Source of the DNA: an uncultured Hyphomicrobium sp.
Lineage (GTDB): Bacteria > Pseudomonadota > Alphaproteobacteria > Rhizobiales > Hyphomicrobiaceae
Length of the DNA: 56,244 nucleotides
Assembly: GCF_902826555.1 (NCBI RefSeq)
Contig: NZ_CADEFI010000020.1
Location: forward strand, 1 to 56,244
Reading direction: 5' to 3'
In this document: positions 7,820 through 17,914 of the stretch, piece by piece
Layout of the letters: every line of letters begins with the position of its first letter
Position numbering within the stretch: position 1 is the first letter of the stretch
Notes under the pieces: generated by a model
Databases searched by the model: none
The model's input: the letters and a program-made list of their open reading frames with translations, nothing else
What the model was told of the DNA's origin: nothing
Made by a program: the position numbers and the translations under genes

Positions 7820-8317
7820 ATGATTGCTGTCATCGGCTGCGGTAACGCCAACAGAACCGACGACGCCGCCGGGATAGAGGTCATCAAGCTCCTCCACGCG
7901 CGCAATACCGCTCGCGAGCGTCCAGACGTGCGTCTCCTCGACGCCGGCACCGATGGCATGGCCGTCATGTTCGCGGCTCGCGGTTGCACGACCTTGATCG
8001 TCGTCGATAGCTGCTGGACCGGAGCCGAGGCAGGCGCCATCTTCGAGGTGCCGGGCCGCGAGGTGGAGAACAAGTTCACGCCGTCGCTCAACCTTCACGA
8101 GTTCCGCTGGGACCATGCGCTCCATGCCGGCCGCCAGATCTTTCGCGATGCGTTTCCGACCGACGTAACCGCCTATCTCATCGAGGCGCACTCTCTGGAG
8201 TTCGGCTGCGGTCTTTCTGCAAGTGTCGGCGAATCCGCCATCAAGGTCGCGCAACGGATCGAGGCGCGCATCGCGGCTGCGGCGAGCCTCAGCCGAACGG
8301 CGGAGCAACCGCCATGA
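7820..8317 (+). CDS. hydrogenase maturation protease
   Basis: Nickel-dependent endopeptidase of the HyaD/HybD/HoxM family that removes the C-terminal tail of the large subunit after NiFe insertion. The 165-residue product starts with the family signature IAVIGCGNANRTDDAAG, whose acidic residue near position 15 is expected to sense nickel. It continues with DAGTDGMAVMF and VVDSCWTG, corresponding to the second metal-binding region. The small subunit family size (150-200 residues) is met. It lies between the HiPIP-like genes and an overlapping small gene, so it is probably dedicated to HhyL. Confidence 0.88.
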   Translation: MIAVIGCGNANRTDDAAGIEVIKLLHARNTARERPDVRLLDAGTDGMAVMFAARGCTTLIVVDSCWTGAEAGAIFEVPGREVENKFTPSLNLHEFRWDHALHAGRQIFRDAFPTDVTAYLIEAHSLEFGCGLSASVGESAIKVAQRIEARIAAAASLSRTAEQPP

Positions 8318-8625
8318 CGGACGGCTGCATTCTGATCGTTCGGCGCGGCGCACTCCACCTCACCCGCCAGGTCTACGAGCGCTTCTTCGCCACACTGGAC
8401 AATGTCGTCCTGCTCCGCGACGGCAACGACCTCGTGGTGCTTCCCGTCCGCCACCAGGCCGCCGGCGGCTACGTCATCAAGCTGAGAAGCGGAGCCGGAG
8501 ATCGCTCCGTCACCGCCGCCGACTTCTTCCGCGACAACGGCGTGGACGACGAGGTCCATCTCACGCTTTCCGCAACCTGGAGTGACGAGCGCGCGGCGCT
8601 GATCGCCCGCGGCGCATTTGGCTGA
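8314..8625 (+). CDS. conserved-looking hypothetical protein in the hydrogenase operon
   Basis: A 103-residue protein whose ATG overlaps the stop of the protease gene (ATGA), implying translational coupling. The sequence has alternating hydrophobic beta-like segments and a central VVLLRDGNDLVVLPV block, with no Cys, no membrane segment and no recognised motif. It is soluble and probably cytoplasmic. Its position suggests a role in hydrogenase maturation or assembly, but I do not recognise the family. Confidence 0.7.
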   Translation: MTDGCILIVRRGALHLTRQVYERFFATLDNVVLLRDGNDLVVLPVRHQAAGGYVIKLRSGAGDRSVTAADFFRDNGVDDEVHLTLSATWSDERAALIARGAFG

Positions 8626-8733
8626 CAACTAAGTTTGCAATATGCAATTGCAATAGACAGCTACCTAATAATGCGCTTACTGTATTGCAAATGAACTTAC
8701 CGCACGAAGAGGCGGACATGGGGAGGGTGTAGC
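8626..8733 (+). promoter_or_regulatory. intergenic region with a repeat of the hydrogenase-operon motif
   Basis: This 108-base gap is AT-rich compared with its neighbours. It contains TTGCAAA-N3-ACTTACC at 8685-8701, identical in both arms and spacing to 4215-4231 upstream of hhyS, plus further TTGCAA/TGCAATTGCA sequences at 8635-8653. It probably holds a second regulated promoter driving the TPR-to-hyp gene block. I found no good sigma-54 -24/-12 match here. Confidence 0.5.
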
Positions 8734-9765
8734 GTGGCAGTCGGAGTGCAAGAGCAGGTTCGCGCCGCACTCGCCGCCGCCGATGCGGAAACGGCGAGCC
8801 CCGAAGAGCGCGCCGAGATGCTGATGGAAATCGCCGTCGGCCTTCAGCTGAAACCCAAGTCATCGGAAGAGCTGCTGGTCGCGGTCGAGCTTTACGATCG
8901 CGCGCTCGCGCTTTGCCCGCCCGCGCAGGATCTCCTCGCCGCCCGCATTCGTGCACGCAAGGCCACCGCCCTGCAGGCGCAGCCGGAGACCGGATCGGGC
9001 TCGCTCGAGAAGGCTCGCGAGTCTCTGCTCGAAGCCATCCCAGTCATTCGCGCGCACGGCACCCCCGAGGAGCTGGCCGAAGCCGAGATGAATCTCGGCC
9101 TCGTGCTGCAGAGCCTCGCCGGAGCGGGAAAGGCGCGCATCACGGATGCCATCTCCGCCTATCAGCGCGCACTCCGCACCTTCGACCGCAGTCGGTTCCC
9201 GAAGGAGTACGCGATTTTGCAGAACAACCTCGCGACCGCTTTCCTGTCCATCCCATTCACGGACGAACGCGCCAAGATGCGCGAAGCCCTTGCCGTGCAG
9301 GCGTTCGAGGACGGCCTCAAGGTGGTGAGCCTGATCGACCATCCCGCCGAGTACGCCATGTTGCAGAACAACCTCGGCAACGCGCTTCAGTACGCGTCTT
9401 CGAGCCACACCGTCGAAAACAATGTGCGTGCGCTCGAAGCCTACGACGAGGCGCTGAAGGTCCGCACACGCGAGACCATGCCGGTCGAATATGCCAACAC
9501 CATCGCCAACAAGGCGAACTGCCTCTGGAACCTGCCAGACGATCTCGGCGATCCGGCCGCAGGAAACCGGCGCAACCTGGCTACGGCCGCACGCCTCTAC
9601 GTCGAAGCGCGTGAGATCTTCAACGGCACGGGCGACGCGGAGAAGGCACGCATCGTTGCCGAAGCCATCGATCAGATCGAGCGCGAAGCCCTCTCGCTCG
9701 TTCGCCCCAACGGAGGCTCAGGCCCGATCAACGGACATCACCACGAAGGAGATCAAGCGCAATGA
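8734..9765 (+). CDS. TPR-like protein of the group 1h hydrogenase locus
   Basis: A 343-residue, mostly helical protein starting at GTG 8734 after a GGGAGGG ribosome-binding site. Repeats of the form EYA-LQNNLATAFL / EYAMLQNNLGNALQY / EYANTIANKANCLW and an N-terminal helical repeat (LLVAVELYDRALALCPP) fit a degenerate tetratricopeptide-repeat scaffold. No signal peptide or Cys cluster is seen. Tetratricopeptide proteins are found beside hydrogenases of this group. A role in assembling or localising the enzyme is plausible but inferred. Its stop overlaps the next start (ATGATGG). Confidence 0.8.
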   Translation: MAVGVQEQVRAALAAADAETASPEERAEMLMEIAVGLQLKPKSSEELLVAVELYDRALALCPPAQDLLAARIRARKATALQAQPETGSGSLEKARESLLEAIPVIRAHGTPEELAEAEMNLGLVLQSLAGAGKARITDAISAYQRALRTFDRSRFPKEYAILQNNLATAFLSIPFTDERAKMREALAVQAFEDGLKVVSLIDHPAEYAMLQNNLGNALQYASSSHTVENNVRALEAYDEALKVRTRETMPVEYANTIANKANCLWNLPDDLGDPAAGNRRNLATAARLYVEAREIFNGTGDAEKARIVAEAIDQIEREALSLVRPNGGSGPINGHHHEGDQAQ

Positions 9766-9971
9766 TGGAAGTTCCACTTTTCGATTCAGCAGCCCTCGCG
9801 ATGGTCGCCGGCATTCTGGCGTCGGTCATCGGCGGAATGCTGGGCGGCGTCGTCACGGGCGGAAAAGCTCTCGGCATGGAGCTGGCCGCCTTCATGGGAT
9901 CCTTTTACGGCGTGGTCTCCGGATCCGCAGGCGTAGCCATCGGTCTCATCATCTTCTCCTACATGACCTGA
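9762..9971 (+). CDS. small glycine-rich membrane protein 1
   Basis: A 69-residue hydrophobic protein with two predicted membrane helices: residues about 11-33, rich in Gly in the segment ILASVIGGMLGGVVTGG, and about 41-67, GSFYGVVSGSAGVAIGLIIFSYM. It overlaps the TPR gene by 4 bases. Small-residue packing motifs suggest oligomerisation in the membrane. As the hydrogenase subunits carry no membrane anchor or signal peptide, this protein and the next are candidates for tethering the enzyme or connecting it to the quinone pool; that is inference. Confidence 0.7.
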   Translation: MMEVPLFDSAALAMVAGILASVIGGMLGGVVTGGKALGMELAAFMGSFYGVVSGSAGVAIGLIIFSYMT

Positions 9972-9984
9972 CGGGAAAACTGAC

Positions 9985-10209
9985 ATGTTTGAAATGATCA
10001 AGAACTCGATCGGATTGTTCTTCAGAGGCAGGCTCTTTGCCGAGCCGCAAAAGGCCTATACCCAGCTTGCCCTCGGCATTCTGACCGGCGCGCTCATCTT
10101 CATAGCCGCGCGCAAGGCCGGCATCGCGGCGGTCCCATCCTCCGTCGTCGCGGGCGCGATTGCCGGCGCCCTGCAACCCTACCTCTTCCGCAATCTCCGC
10201 TATCGGTGA
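9985..10209 (+). CDS. small membrane protein 2
   Basis: A 74-residue protein with an amphipathic, positively charged N-terminus and hydrophobic segments at about residues 27-43 and 47-65 (LALGILTGALIFIAA; VPSSVVAGAIAGALQPYLF). It lies 13 bases after membrane protein 1 with GACGGGAAAA upstream of its ATG. The two are probably partners. The function is unknown, and the location inside the hydrogenase operon is the only clue. Confidence 0.65.
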   Translation: MFEMIKNSIGLFFRGRLFAEPQKAYTQLALGILTGALIFIAARKAGIAAVPSSVVAGAIAGALQPYLFRNLRYR

Positions 10210-10216
10210 GGGCCAG

Positions 10217-11107
10217 GTGTCCGCGCTCGCAGCCATACCCACGACCGTAGAGAGTGAGCGCAACGATGTCGCCCATCTGGTCGGCGACGTCGAGCGCCTC
10301 GAAATGATCTTCGACGGCTGGGACGAGACGGCACGCGGCGCGGCACGAGCCTATGGCCTCGCCATCGAGGCCCTGAACGGCGAGGCCTTGCGCCGCCTCG
10401 TCGCGGCGCTGAAGCACGATCCCGCGGCGCTCGCGGCCATGAAGTCCGCGGTGGCCGACGATGTCGTCTATGCCGTGATGCGCCGTCACGGAATCATAAA
10501 GCCGAGCCTGACCGAGCGCGTCGAAGCCGCCCTCGACGGTATCCGGCCGATGCTTGCCTCTCACGGCGGAGACGTCGAGCTGGTCGCCGTGACCCCTCCC
10601 GCCATCGAGGTCCGCTTCACCGGATCGTGCGACGGATGCCCGGCCTCCGCGCTGACCTTCCACGCCGGAGTGAAAAAGGCGGTCGAGGAAGCCTGTCCCG
10701 AAATAACCGACATCCTTCAGGTCAAGGGTCTCGCAACAGCATCGGCGCCCAATGGAGACACCGTACGCTTCGTCAGCCCCTTCGCGCTGGCATCCGGCGG
10801 GCAATGGCACTACGCGGCCAAGATTGCGGATATCCCCGAAGCGGGCATCAAGGCCATGATCCTCGACGGTGAGAAGCTTCTGCTCTCCCGGCGGGGCTCC
10901 ATCGTCACATGCTTCCAGAACGCATGCGCCCATCTCGGCCTCGCACTCGACGACGGCGAGATCGAGAACGGCGTCATCACCTGTCCCTATCACGGCTTCC
11001 GCTACGATCTGTCGAGCGGTGAATGCCTGACGGCTCCGTCGGTGCAGCTACAGCCCCACGCCGTCCGTGTTGTTGGAACTCGCGTCGAGGTGAGGTTGCA
11101 AAAATAG
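10217..11107 (+). CDS. NifU-type / Rieske [2Fe-2S] fusion protein
   Basis: A 296-residue protein with a helical N-terminal region (about 1-95), a NifU C-terminal-like domain (about 95-175) with the CDGCPAS motif, and a C-terminal Rieske domain with CAHLG and CPYHG (C-x-H and C-x2-H ligands). Related iron-sulfur proteins occur beside group 1h hydrogenases and are thought to carry electrons towards the respiratory chain or aid cluster supply. GTG 10217 follows GTGAGGG. The frame is open to 10160, but that would overlap the preceding gene by 50 bases. The assignment to electron transfer is family knowledge; the N-terminal region is unrecognised. Confidence 0.85.
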   Translation: MSALAAIPTTVESERNDVAHLVGDVERLEMIFDGWDETARGAARAYGLAIEALNGEALRRLVAALKHDPAALAAMKSAVADDVVYAVMRRHGIIKPSLTERVEAALDGIRPMLASHGGDVELVAVTPPAIEVRFTGSCDGCPASALTFHAGVKKAVEEACPEITDILQVKGLATASAPNGDTVRFVSPFALASGGQWHYAAKIADIPEAGIKAMILDGEKLLLSRRGSIVTCFQNACAHLGLALDDGEIENGVITCPYHGFRYDLSSGECLTAPSVQLQPHAVRVVGTRVEVRLQK

Positions 11108-11109
11108 CC

Positions 11110-12303
11110 ATGCGCGTGTCGTTGAACCCAGCTCGCAAGCGGCCAGGAGGCGAGCACTCGGCTCCGCCCTCCTTGCTTCTCGATGCGGACGGCGCGCAGG
11201 TGATCCTTGGTCGCCAATCCGCGCCGATGGGTATGGTGGATCCGATAGCACCTGCTGCACGCACTCTTTTCGGACCACGTGGCGCGACCCTCGCCGGCGA
11301 TCACGGACCGCTGTTCGTCGCCGACACCGGCCATCATCGCCTGTTGATCTGGAACGAGCGGCCCGCACGGGACGAAACGCCGGCAGACTTCGTTATCGGC
11401 CAGCCCGACTTCGCATCCGAGGGGCGGAATGCCCACGGCCTCGTCGGAGCAGCGACGCTCAACGTCCCAACCGGCGTGGCAGCGAGCGACGGCGTGCTGG
11501 CAGTCGCCGACGCCTGGAACCATCGCATTCTCATCTGGCACGGCTACCCCACGCGATCCAACCAGCCGGCCGATGTCGTACTCGGTCAAGCCGATTTCGA
11601 AAGTGGCGCACCGAACCGCGGCCACGACACGCCCAGCGCCGAAACACTCAATTGGTGTTACGGCGTGGCGATCTGCGACGGCGCCCTTTACGTCGCCGAC
11701 ACCGGAAATCGCCGTGTCTTGAAATGGAACCGCATCCCGGACGCCAATGGCACGCCAGCCGACGCCGTTCTTGGACAGCGTGATTTCGAAACGCGTGACG
11801 AGAACGGCGGCCGGCCAGCAGACGCCGCCGGCATGCGCTGGCCGCACGGTGTGACCGTCGATCACGATCGGCTGTTTGTCGCCGATGCCGGCAACAATCG
11901 CATCATGGTGTGGACTGCGCCGCCCCTGTGCAACGGCGATCCATGTGCCTTCGTTATCGGCCAACGCGATGCCGCGGGCGTCGACCACAACCAAGCGGCG
12001 TACTATCCGACCGCCTCATCGCTCAACATGCCGTACGGCGTCGGCATCGTCGGCAGCAAACTGCTGGCAGCCGATACCGCGAATTGCCGGTTGGTCGGCT
12101 ACGACCTCGCGGCGCTCGGCATGACGGCTGAGGCCCAGGGCTTGGCCGGACAGGCGAGCTTCGAAGACAAAGGCGAGAACCGCTGGGGCATGCCGCGGCG
12201 CGACAGCCTATGCTGGCCCTATGGCGTTTCCGTTTGCGGCACGACCGTCGTCGTTGCCGACAGTGGCAATAACCGGGTGTTGATTTGGGAGGCGTCGCCA
12301 TGA
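11110..12303 (+). CDS. NHL-repeat beta-propeller protein
   Basis: A 397-residue protein made of recurring blocks of about 55-70 residues with the pattern GVA-DG-L-VADAWNHRILIW-..PADVVLGQ-DF, typical of NHL propeller blades (at least five visible). No signal peptide is seen, so it is probably cytoplasmic. It starts 2 bases after the stop of the NifU-Rieske gene and overlaps hypF by 4 bases. NHL propellers are usually binding scaffolds. Being buried in the operon, it is likely a hydrogenase assembly or partner protein, but no direct function can be read. Confidence 0.82.
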   Translation: MRVSLNPARKRPGGEHSAPPSLLLDADGAQVILGRQSAPMGMVDPIAPAARTLFGPRGATLAGDHGPLFVADTGHHRLLIWNERPARDETPADFVIGQPDFASEGRNAHGLVGAATLNVPTGVAASDGVLAVADAWNHRILIWHGYPTRSNQPADVVLGQADFESGAPNRGHDTPSAETLNWCYGVAICDGALYVADTGNRRVLKWNRIPDANGTPADAVLGQRDFETRDENGGRPADAAGMRWPHGVTVDHDRLFVADAGNNRIMVWTAPPLCNGDPCAFVIGQRDAAGVDHNQAAYYPTASSLNMPYGVGIVGSKLLAADTANCRLVGYDLAALGMTAEAQGLAGQASFEDKGENRWGMPRRDSLCWPYGVSVCGTTVVVADSGNNRVLIWEASP

Positions 12304-14768
12304 GCACGACGGCGCCTCTTGCGCGGAGCGTGACCTCCGGCTCCGTCGCCGTTCAGATCCGAGTCCGCGGGCGGGTGCAGGGCGTGGGTTTCCGCCCGAT
12401 GGTGTGGCGCCTTGCCCGCGAGCTCGGGCTGCGCGGAACGGTTTTAAACGATGCCGAAGGCGTGCTGATCCGCGCCACCGGAGCGGCAGACGCCCTTTCG
12501 TCGTTTGTCGCGCGCCTCCAATCCGAGCGCCCGCCCTTGGCCTCCGTCGAAAGCATCGACGTGATGTCCTACGCCGGCAGCCTGCCCGCAACCTTCGAGA
12601 TCATCGAAAGCCGGACCGGCAAGGCCGATACGGAGATTGCGCCAGACGCGGCGCTCTGCGCCGAATGCGCCGCCGACATTTTCGATCCGTTCTCGCGCCG
12701 CTATCGCTACCCGTTCACGACCTGCACCAATTGCGGCCCGCGCCTCACGATCATCGCCCGCATGCCCTACGACCGGGCCTCGACCAGCATGGCCGCTTTC
12801 GACCTCTGCCCAGAATGCGGATCCGAGTACACCAACCCGGCCGATCGCCGCTTCCATGCCGAGACTATCGCATGTCACGCTTGCGGGCCCAAAGCCCGCC
12901 TCATGCGCTTCGATGGCAAGGCCGTAAGCTTCGAGCAGACCTCGATGCTGGACGACGTCGACGCCGCTCTCGGCCTCATTCAGAAAGGCGAGATCGTCGC
13001 CATCAAGGGCCTCGGCGGCTATCACCTGGCCTGCGATGCCACGCAGCAAAACGCCGTCGAGCGCCTTCGCAGGTTGAAGCAGCGCGACAGCAAGCCGTTC
13101 GCCCTCATGGCGCGCGACCTCGACATCATCCGCAGCTACGCCGCCGTTGGTCCGGACGAGGAAACAGCTCTCGCGAGTCCCGCGGGACCTATCGTTCTGT
13201 TGCAGGCGAAAGGTAACAAGTGTCTTCCGGACGCGATTGCACCCGATTTGCGCACCCTTGGCTTCATGCTGCCCACGACGCCGCTGCACGCTCTCCTCCT
13301 GCGCCGCATGAACCGTCCCGTCGTCATGACGTCGGGCAATCTCTCCAATACTCCGCAAGCCATCTCTGACGAGGATGCGCGGGTGAGGCTCGCCGCCATC
13401 GCCCCGTTCGCACTCGTTCATGAGCGCGACATTCTCAATCGTGTCGACGATTCCGTCGTGCGGTTCGCAGCCGGATCCATCCGCGTCCTGCGGCGCGCAC
13501 GGGGATACGCGCCCGCACCCATCCGGCTGCCGAGCGGCTTCGAAGCCGCGCCCGAGATGCTGGCCGTGGGCGGTGATCTCAAGGCGGCCTTCTGCATGGT
13601 GAAAGCAGAAAGCGCCGTGTTGTCCCAGCACATCGGCGACCTTGACGACGCTCTGACGTTCGACGACCTCACGCGCGCGATTGCGCTCTATAGAGATATG
13701 CTTGCGATGGAGCCCGGCGTCATCGTAGCCGACCAGCATCCGGCCTATCGCAGCTCAGCTCTCGCCCGGAAAATGGCGAGCGCCGAAAACCTGCCGCTTC
13801 TCGAGGTTCAACACCACCACGCACACATCGGGAGCTGCCTTGCCGAGAACGGTTGGCCCCTTGAGGGCAAACCCGTTCTCGGCATCGCGCTTGATGGTCT
13901 CGGCTACGGATCGAACGGCGAAATCTGGGGTGGCGAGTTCCTGCTGGCCGATTACACGCACTTCACCCGCCTTGGCACGTTCAAGCCCACCGCCATGTTG
14001 GGCGGCGACCAGGCCTCGCGTGAGCCGTGGCGCAATCTCTATGCGCATCTCATGGCCGAGATGGGCTGGGGCGCCTTCAGCATGAATTTCTCGGAGCTCG
14101 CAATACACGAAGCTCTTAGCGCGAAGCCGCGAAAGATTCTCGATGCGATGCTCCGCGACCGCTTCAACGCACCTCCGGCATCGTCGTGCGGGCGGTTGTT
14201 CGACGCCGTCGCGGCAGCTCTCGGTCTTTCCTTCGAGCACCAGGGTTATGAAGGCGAGGCCGCGGCCCGGCTCGAGGCGATTGTCGACCACGACGCACTC
14301 GTCAACGAGGATCGCGCGCTCGACTACCCGTTCACGATCCCGCAACTCAAGAATGCTGGGCTGCCCTATGTCGAGCCGCTCGCGGTGTGGAACGCGATCC
14401 TCGGCGACATGATCCTCAAAACCCCGGCGGGCGTCATCGCCGCCCGCTTCCACCGCGGTCTCGCGCGCGTGCTCTGCGCCATGGCCGTCAAGCTTGCCCA
14501 GCGCGACAGCGAGACGGGAGCTCGCTTCGACACTGTGGCCCTCTCCGGCGGCTGCTTCCAGAACAGGATCCTCCTGGAGACGACCGTCCAGTCACTCGAA
14601 GCGGCGGGATTCTCCGTCCTGACACACAAGGCCGTCCCCGCTGGCGATGGGGGACTGGCACTCGGTCAGGCCGCAATCGCCGCCGCTCAAATCATAACAA
14701 GCAGAACAAGCACACGACCCATCGGAGGAAGCAACCCATGTGCCTCGGAATCCCAGGCCGAATTGTAG
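12300..14768 (+). CDS. hypF: hydrogenase maturation carbamoyltransferase HypF
   Basis: HypF activates carbamoyl phosphate and transfers the carbamoyl group to the HypE C-terminal Cys for cyanide ligand synthesis. The 822 residues show an N-terminal acylphosphatase domain (VRGRVQGVGFRPMVWR), two zinc-finger-like CxxC pairs (CAECAADIF..CTNCGP and CPECGSEY..CHACGP), a YrdC-like domain, and a Kae1/carbamoyltransferase domain with the HHHAHIGS metal motif. Start at 12300 overlaps the NHL stop (ATGA). The 3' end overlaps hypC by 31 bases. Confidence 0.95.
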   Translation: MSTTAPLARSVTSGSVAVQIRVRGRVQGVGFRPMVWRLARELGLRGTVLNDAEGVLIRATGAADALSSFVARLQSERPPLASVESIDVMSYAGSLPATFEIIESRTGKADTEIAPDAALCAECAADIFDPFSRRYRYPFTTCTNCGPRLTIIARMPYDRASTSMAAFDLCPECGSEYTNPADRRFHAETIACHACGPKARLMRFDGKAVSFEQTSMLDDVDAALGLIQKGEIVAIKGLGGYHLACDATQQNAVERLRRLKQRDSKPFALMARDLDIIRSYAAVGPDEETALASPAGPIVLLQAKGNKCLPDAIAPDLRTLGFMLPTTPLHALLLRRMNRPVVMTSGNLSNTPQAISDEDARVRLAAIAPFALVHERDILNRVDDSVVRFAAGSIRVLRRARGYAPAPIRLPSGFEAAPEMLAVGGDLKAAFCMVKAESAVLSQHIGDLDDALTFDDLTRAIALYRDMLAMEPGVIVADQHPAYRSSALARKMASAENLPLLEVQHHHAHIGSCLAENGWPLEGKPVLGIALDGLGYGSNGEIWGGEFLLADYTHFTRLGTFKPTAMLGGDQASREPWRNLYAHLMAEMGWGAFSMNFSELAIHEALSAKPRKILDAMLRDRFNAPPASSCGRLFDAVAAALGLSFEHQGYEGEAAARLEAIVDHDALVNEDRALDYPFTIPQLKNAGLPYVEPLAVWNAILGDMILKTPAGVIAARFHRGLARVLCAMAVKLAQRDSETGARFDTVALSGGCFQNRILLETTVQSLEAAGFSVLTHKAVPAGDGGLALGQAAIAAAQIITSRTSTRPIGGSNPCASESQAEL

Positions 14769-15019
14769 CCATCGACGACGCGCGAAAAAAGCTCGCCACC
14801 GTCGACGTCTCCGGCGTCAAGCGCCAGGTCAACATCGCCTGTGTCGTATCGGACGACCATCCGGTCGAAGCCTGCGTGGGGGACTGGGTGCTCGTGCACG
14901 TCGGCTTCGCCATGAGCCGCATCGACGAGGCGGAAGCCGCAGAGACTTTGAAGGTCCTGACAGAACTCGGCGAGGCTCAGGCCGAGATGGAAGCGATGCG
15001 GCTCTCCGCAACCGGCTAG
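14738..15019 (+). CDS. hypC: hydrogenase maturation chaperone HypC
   Basis: A 93-residue HypC/HybG chaperone. With HypD it holds the Fe(CN)2CO unit and delivers it to the large-subunit precursor. It begins MCLGIPGRIV, with the essential Cys2, and has the small beta-barrel pattern (VGDWVLVHVGFAMSRID). The ATG follows GGAGGAA. It begins inside the end of hypF. In this locus it probably serves the group 1h enzyme. Confidence 0.95.
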   Translation: MCLGIPGRIVAIDDARKKLATVDVSGVKRQVNIACVVSDDHPVEACVGDWVLVHVGFAMSRIDEAEAAETLKVLTELGEAQAEMEAMRLSATG

Positions 15020-15029
15020 GAGACACGCC

Positions 15030-15718
15030 ATGGCCAATGAAACGGAACTTTCGGGTCTCTACCCCTTCCTGCATGGCAAGGTCCAGGACCCAGGAAAGCT
15101 CGACGCCGCCCTGCTCCACTCTGTTACTGAGAAGGCGCGCGAGAGCCGGGAGACGAACCAGGCGTTCTTTGCCGAGAGCGCGCCCGTGCTCGTTGGCGCC
15201 GCCAAAGCACTGGCAAATCTCTACCGCAACGGCGGCCGGCTCTTTTCCATGGGCAACGGTGGATCGAGCTGCGACGCCTCGCATGTCGCCGTCGAATTCG
15301 TGCACCCCATCACGGCGGGACGCCCGGCCCTCGCCGCGACCAACCTCGTCGCCGATCTGGCCATGATCTCCGCCGTCGGCAACGACATCGGCTTCGACCA
15401 CGTCTTCGTGCGCCAGATCATTGCCCAAGGCCGCGCGGGCGACGGTCTCGTCGGCATCTCCACAAGCGGAAACTCGACCAATATCATCGCCGCATTCGCC
15501 AAGGCCAAGGAGATGGGCCTCGTCACCATCGGCCTCGCGGGCGGCGATGGCGGCCGCATGAAAACGTCAGGCGTGGTCGACTATTGCCTGGTCGTCCCCA
15601 CGCACTCGATCCACCGCACGCAGGAATGCCACGTGACGGCCTACCACATCCTCTGGGATCTCGTTCACACGCTGCTGGCCGACGATCGCGGCTCGGCAGC
15701 CAGCAAAGGAGCGGCGGC

Positions 15719-15722
<4 letters not shown>
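15030..15722 (+). CDS. SIS-domain phosphosugar isomerase-like protein between hypC and hypD
   Basis: A 230-residue protein of the GmhA/DiaA SIS class: it has MGNGGSSCDASHVAVEF (phosphosugar-binding loop), ISTSGNSTNII, a TIGLAGGDGG loop and RTQECHVTAYHILWD near the end, matching sedoheptulose-7-phosphate isomerase-like proteins. It is inserted into the hyp operon: it starts 10 bases after hypC and overlaps hypD by 4 bases. A link to hydrogenase maturation rather than lipopolysaccharide heptose synthesis is suggested by the coupling, because no other heptose genes are nearby. The substrate is unknown. Confidence 0.85.
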
Positions 15723-16845
<1,123 letters not shown>

Positions 16846-16849
<4 letters not shown>

Positions 16850-17913
16850 ACGTCATGCCCATGCCGCGCAAACGCAGCTTTGGTCACATCTCGGTTCCCA
16901 AGGTCACGCTCGCCCACGGTGGCGGCGGCAAGGCCATGAAGGACCTCATCGACGACGTCTTCGTATCCGCTTTCGACAACGCCGCTTTGGCCCCGCTCGA
17001 GGATCAGGCGCGGTTCGACCTGTCGGACCTCGCCCGGTACGGGGACCGTCTCGCATTCACGACAGACTCCTTCGTCGTCGACCCGCTGTTCTTCCCGGGT
17101 GGTGACATCGGCAAGCTGGCCGTCTGCGGGACGGTCAACGACCTGGCGGTCGGCGGGGCTCAGCCGCTTTATCTCTCCTGCGCGGCCATCGTCGAGGAAG
17201 GCGTCGAAGTGGACCTCCTGCGGCGCATCGCACTCTCCATGGCAATGACGGCGCGCGCCGCCGGCGTCGAGATCGTCACCGGCGACACCAAGGTCGTGCA
17301 GAAGGGAGCCTGCGACAAGGTCTTTCTGACGACCACCGGCATCGGCGTCATCCGCACCGGAATTGTGCTGGGCGCCGACAGGGCGCGTCCCGGAGACGTC
17401 GTGCTTGTCAACGGCGTGCTGGGCGATCATGGCGCAGCCATTCTGGGCGCGCGCGGCGATATGGCGCTCGATAGCCCCATCGTCAGCGACTGTGCCCCGC
17501 TCAACGATCTGATCGATGTGCTCATCGCCGCGGCACCCGGGACGCGGGCCATTCGCGACGCCACGCGCGGCGGTGTAGCCACCGTACTGAACGAGATCGC
17601 ACAAGCGTCCGGAGCAGCCATCGACATCGACGAACGCGCGACGCCGTTGAGAGAAGAGGTCAGAGGTTTCTGCGAGATCCTGGGACTCGATCCGCTTTAT
17701 CTCGCCAACGAAGGCAAGATCGTTGTGATCGTACCGCCGGAAGAGGCCGACGGCGCACTCTCCGCCATGCGAACTCACCCACTGGGCGCAGCCGCCGCCG
17801 CAATCGGCGAAATCCGTTCGGGCGAGCCGGGCCGCGTCACCATGCGTACGGTCTTCGGCGGCAACCGCATCGTCGACATGCTCGTCGGCGAGCAACTGCC
17901 GAGGATCTGCTGA
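16846..17913 (+). CDS. hypE: hydrogenase maturation protein HypE
   Basis: PurM/thiL-like ATPase that dehydrates the carbamoyl group received from HypF to thiocyanate on its C-terminal Cys. The 355-residue product ends in PRIC, exposing the acceptor Cys as the last residue. HGGGGKAMKDL near the N-terminus and the TGDTKVV motif (nucleotide binding) are present. It overlaps hypD by 4 bases and precedes hypA by 1 base. Confidence 0.96.
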
Positions 17914-17914
17914 C

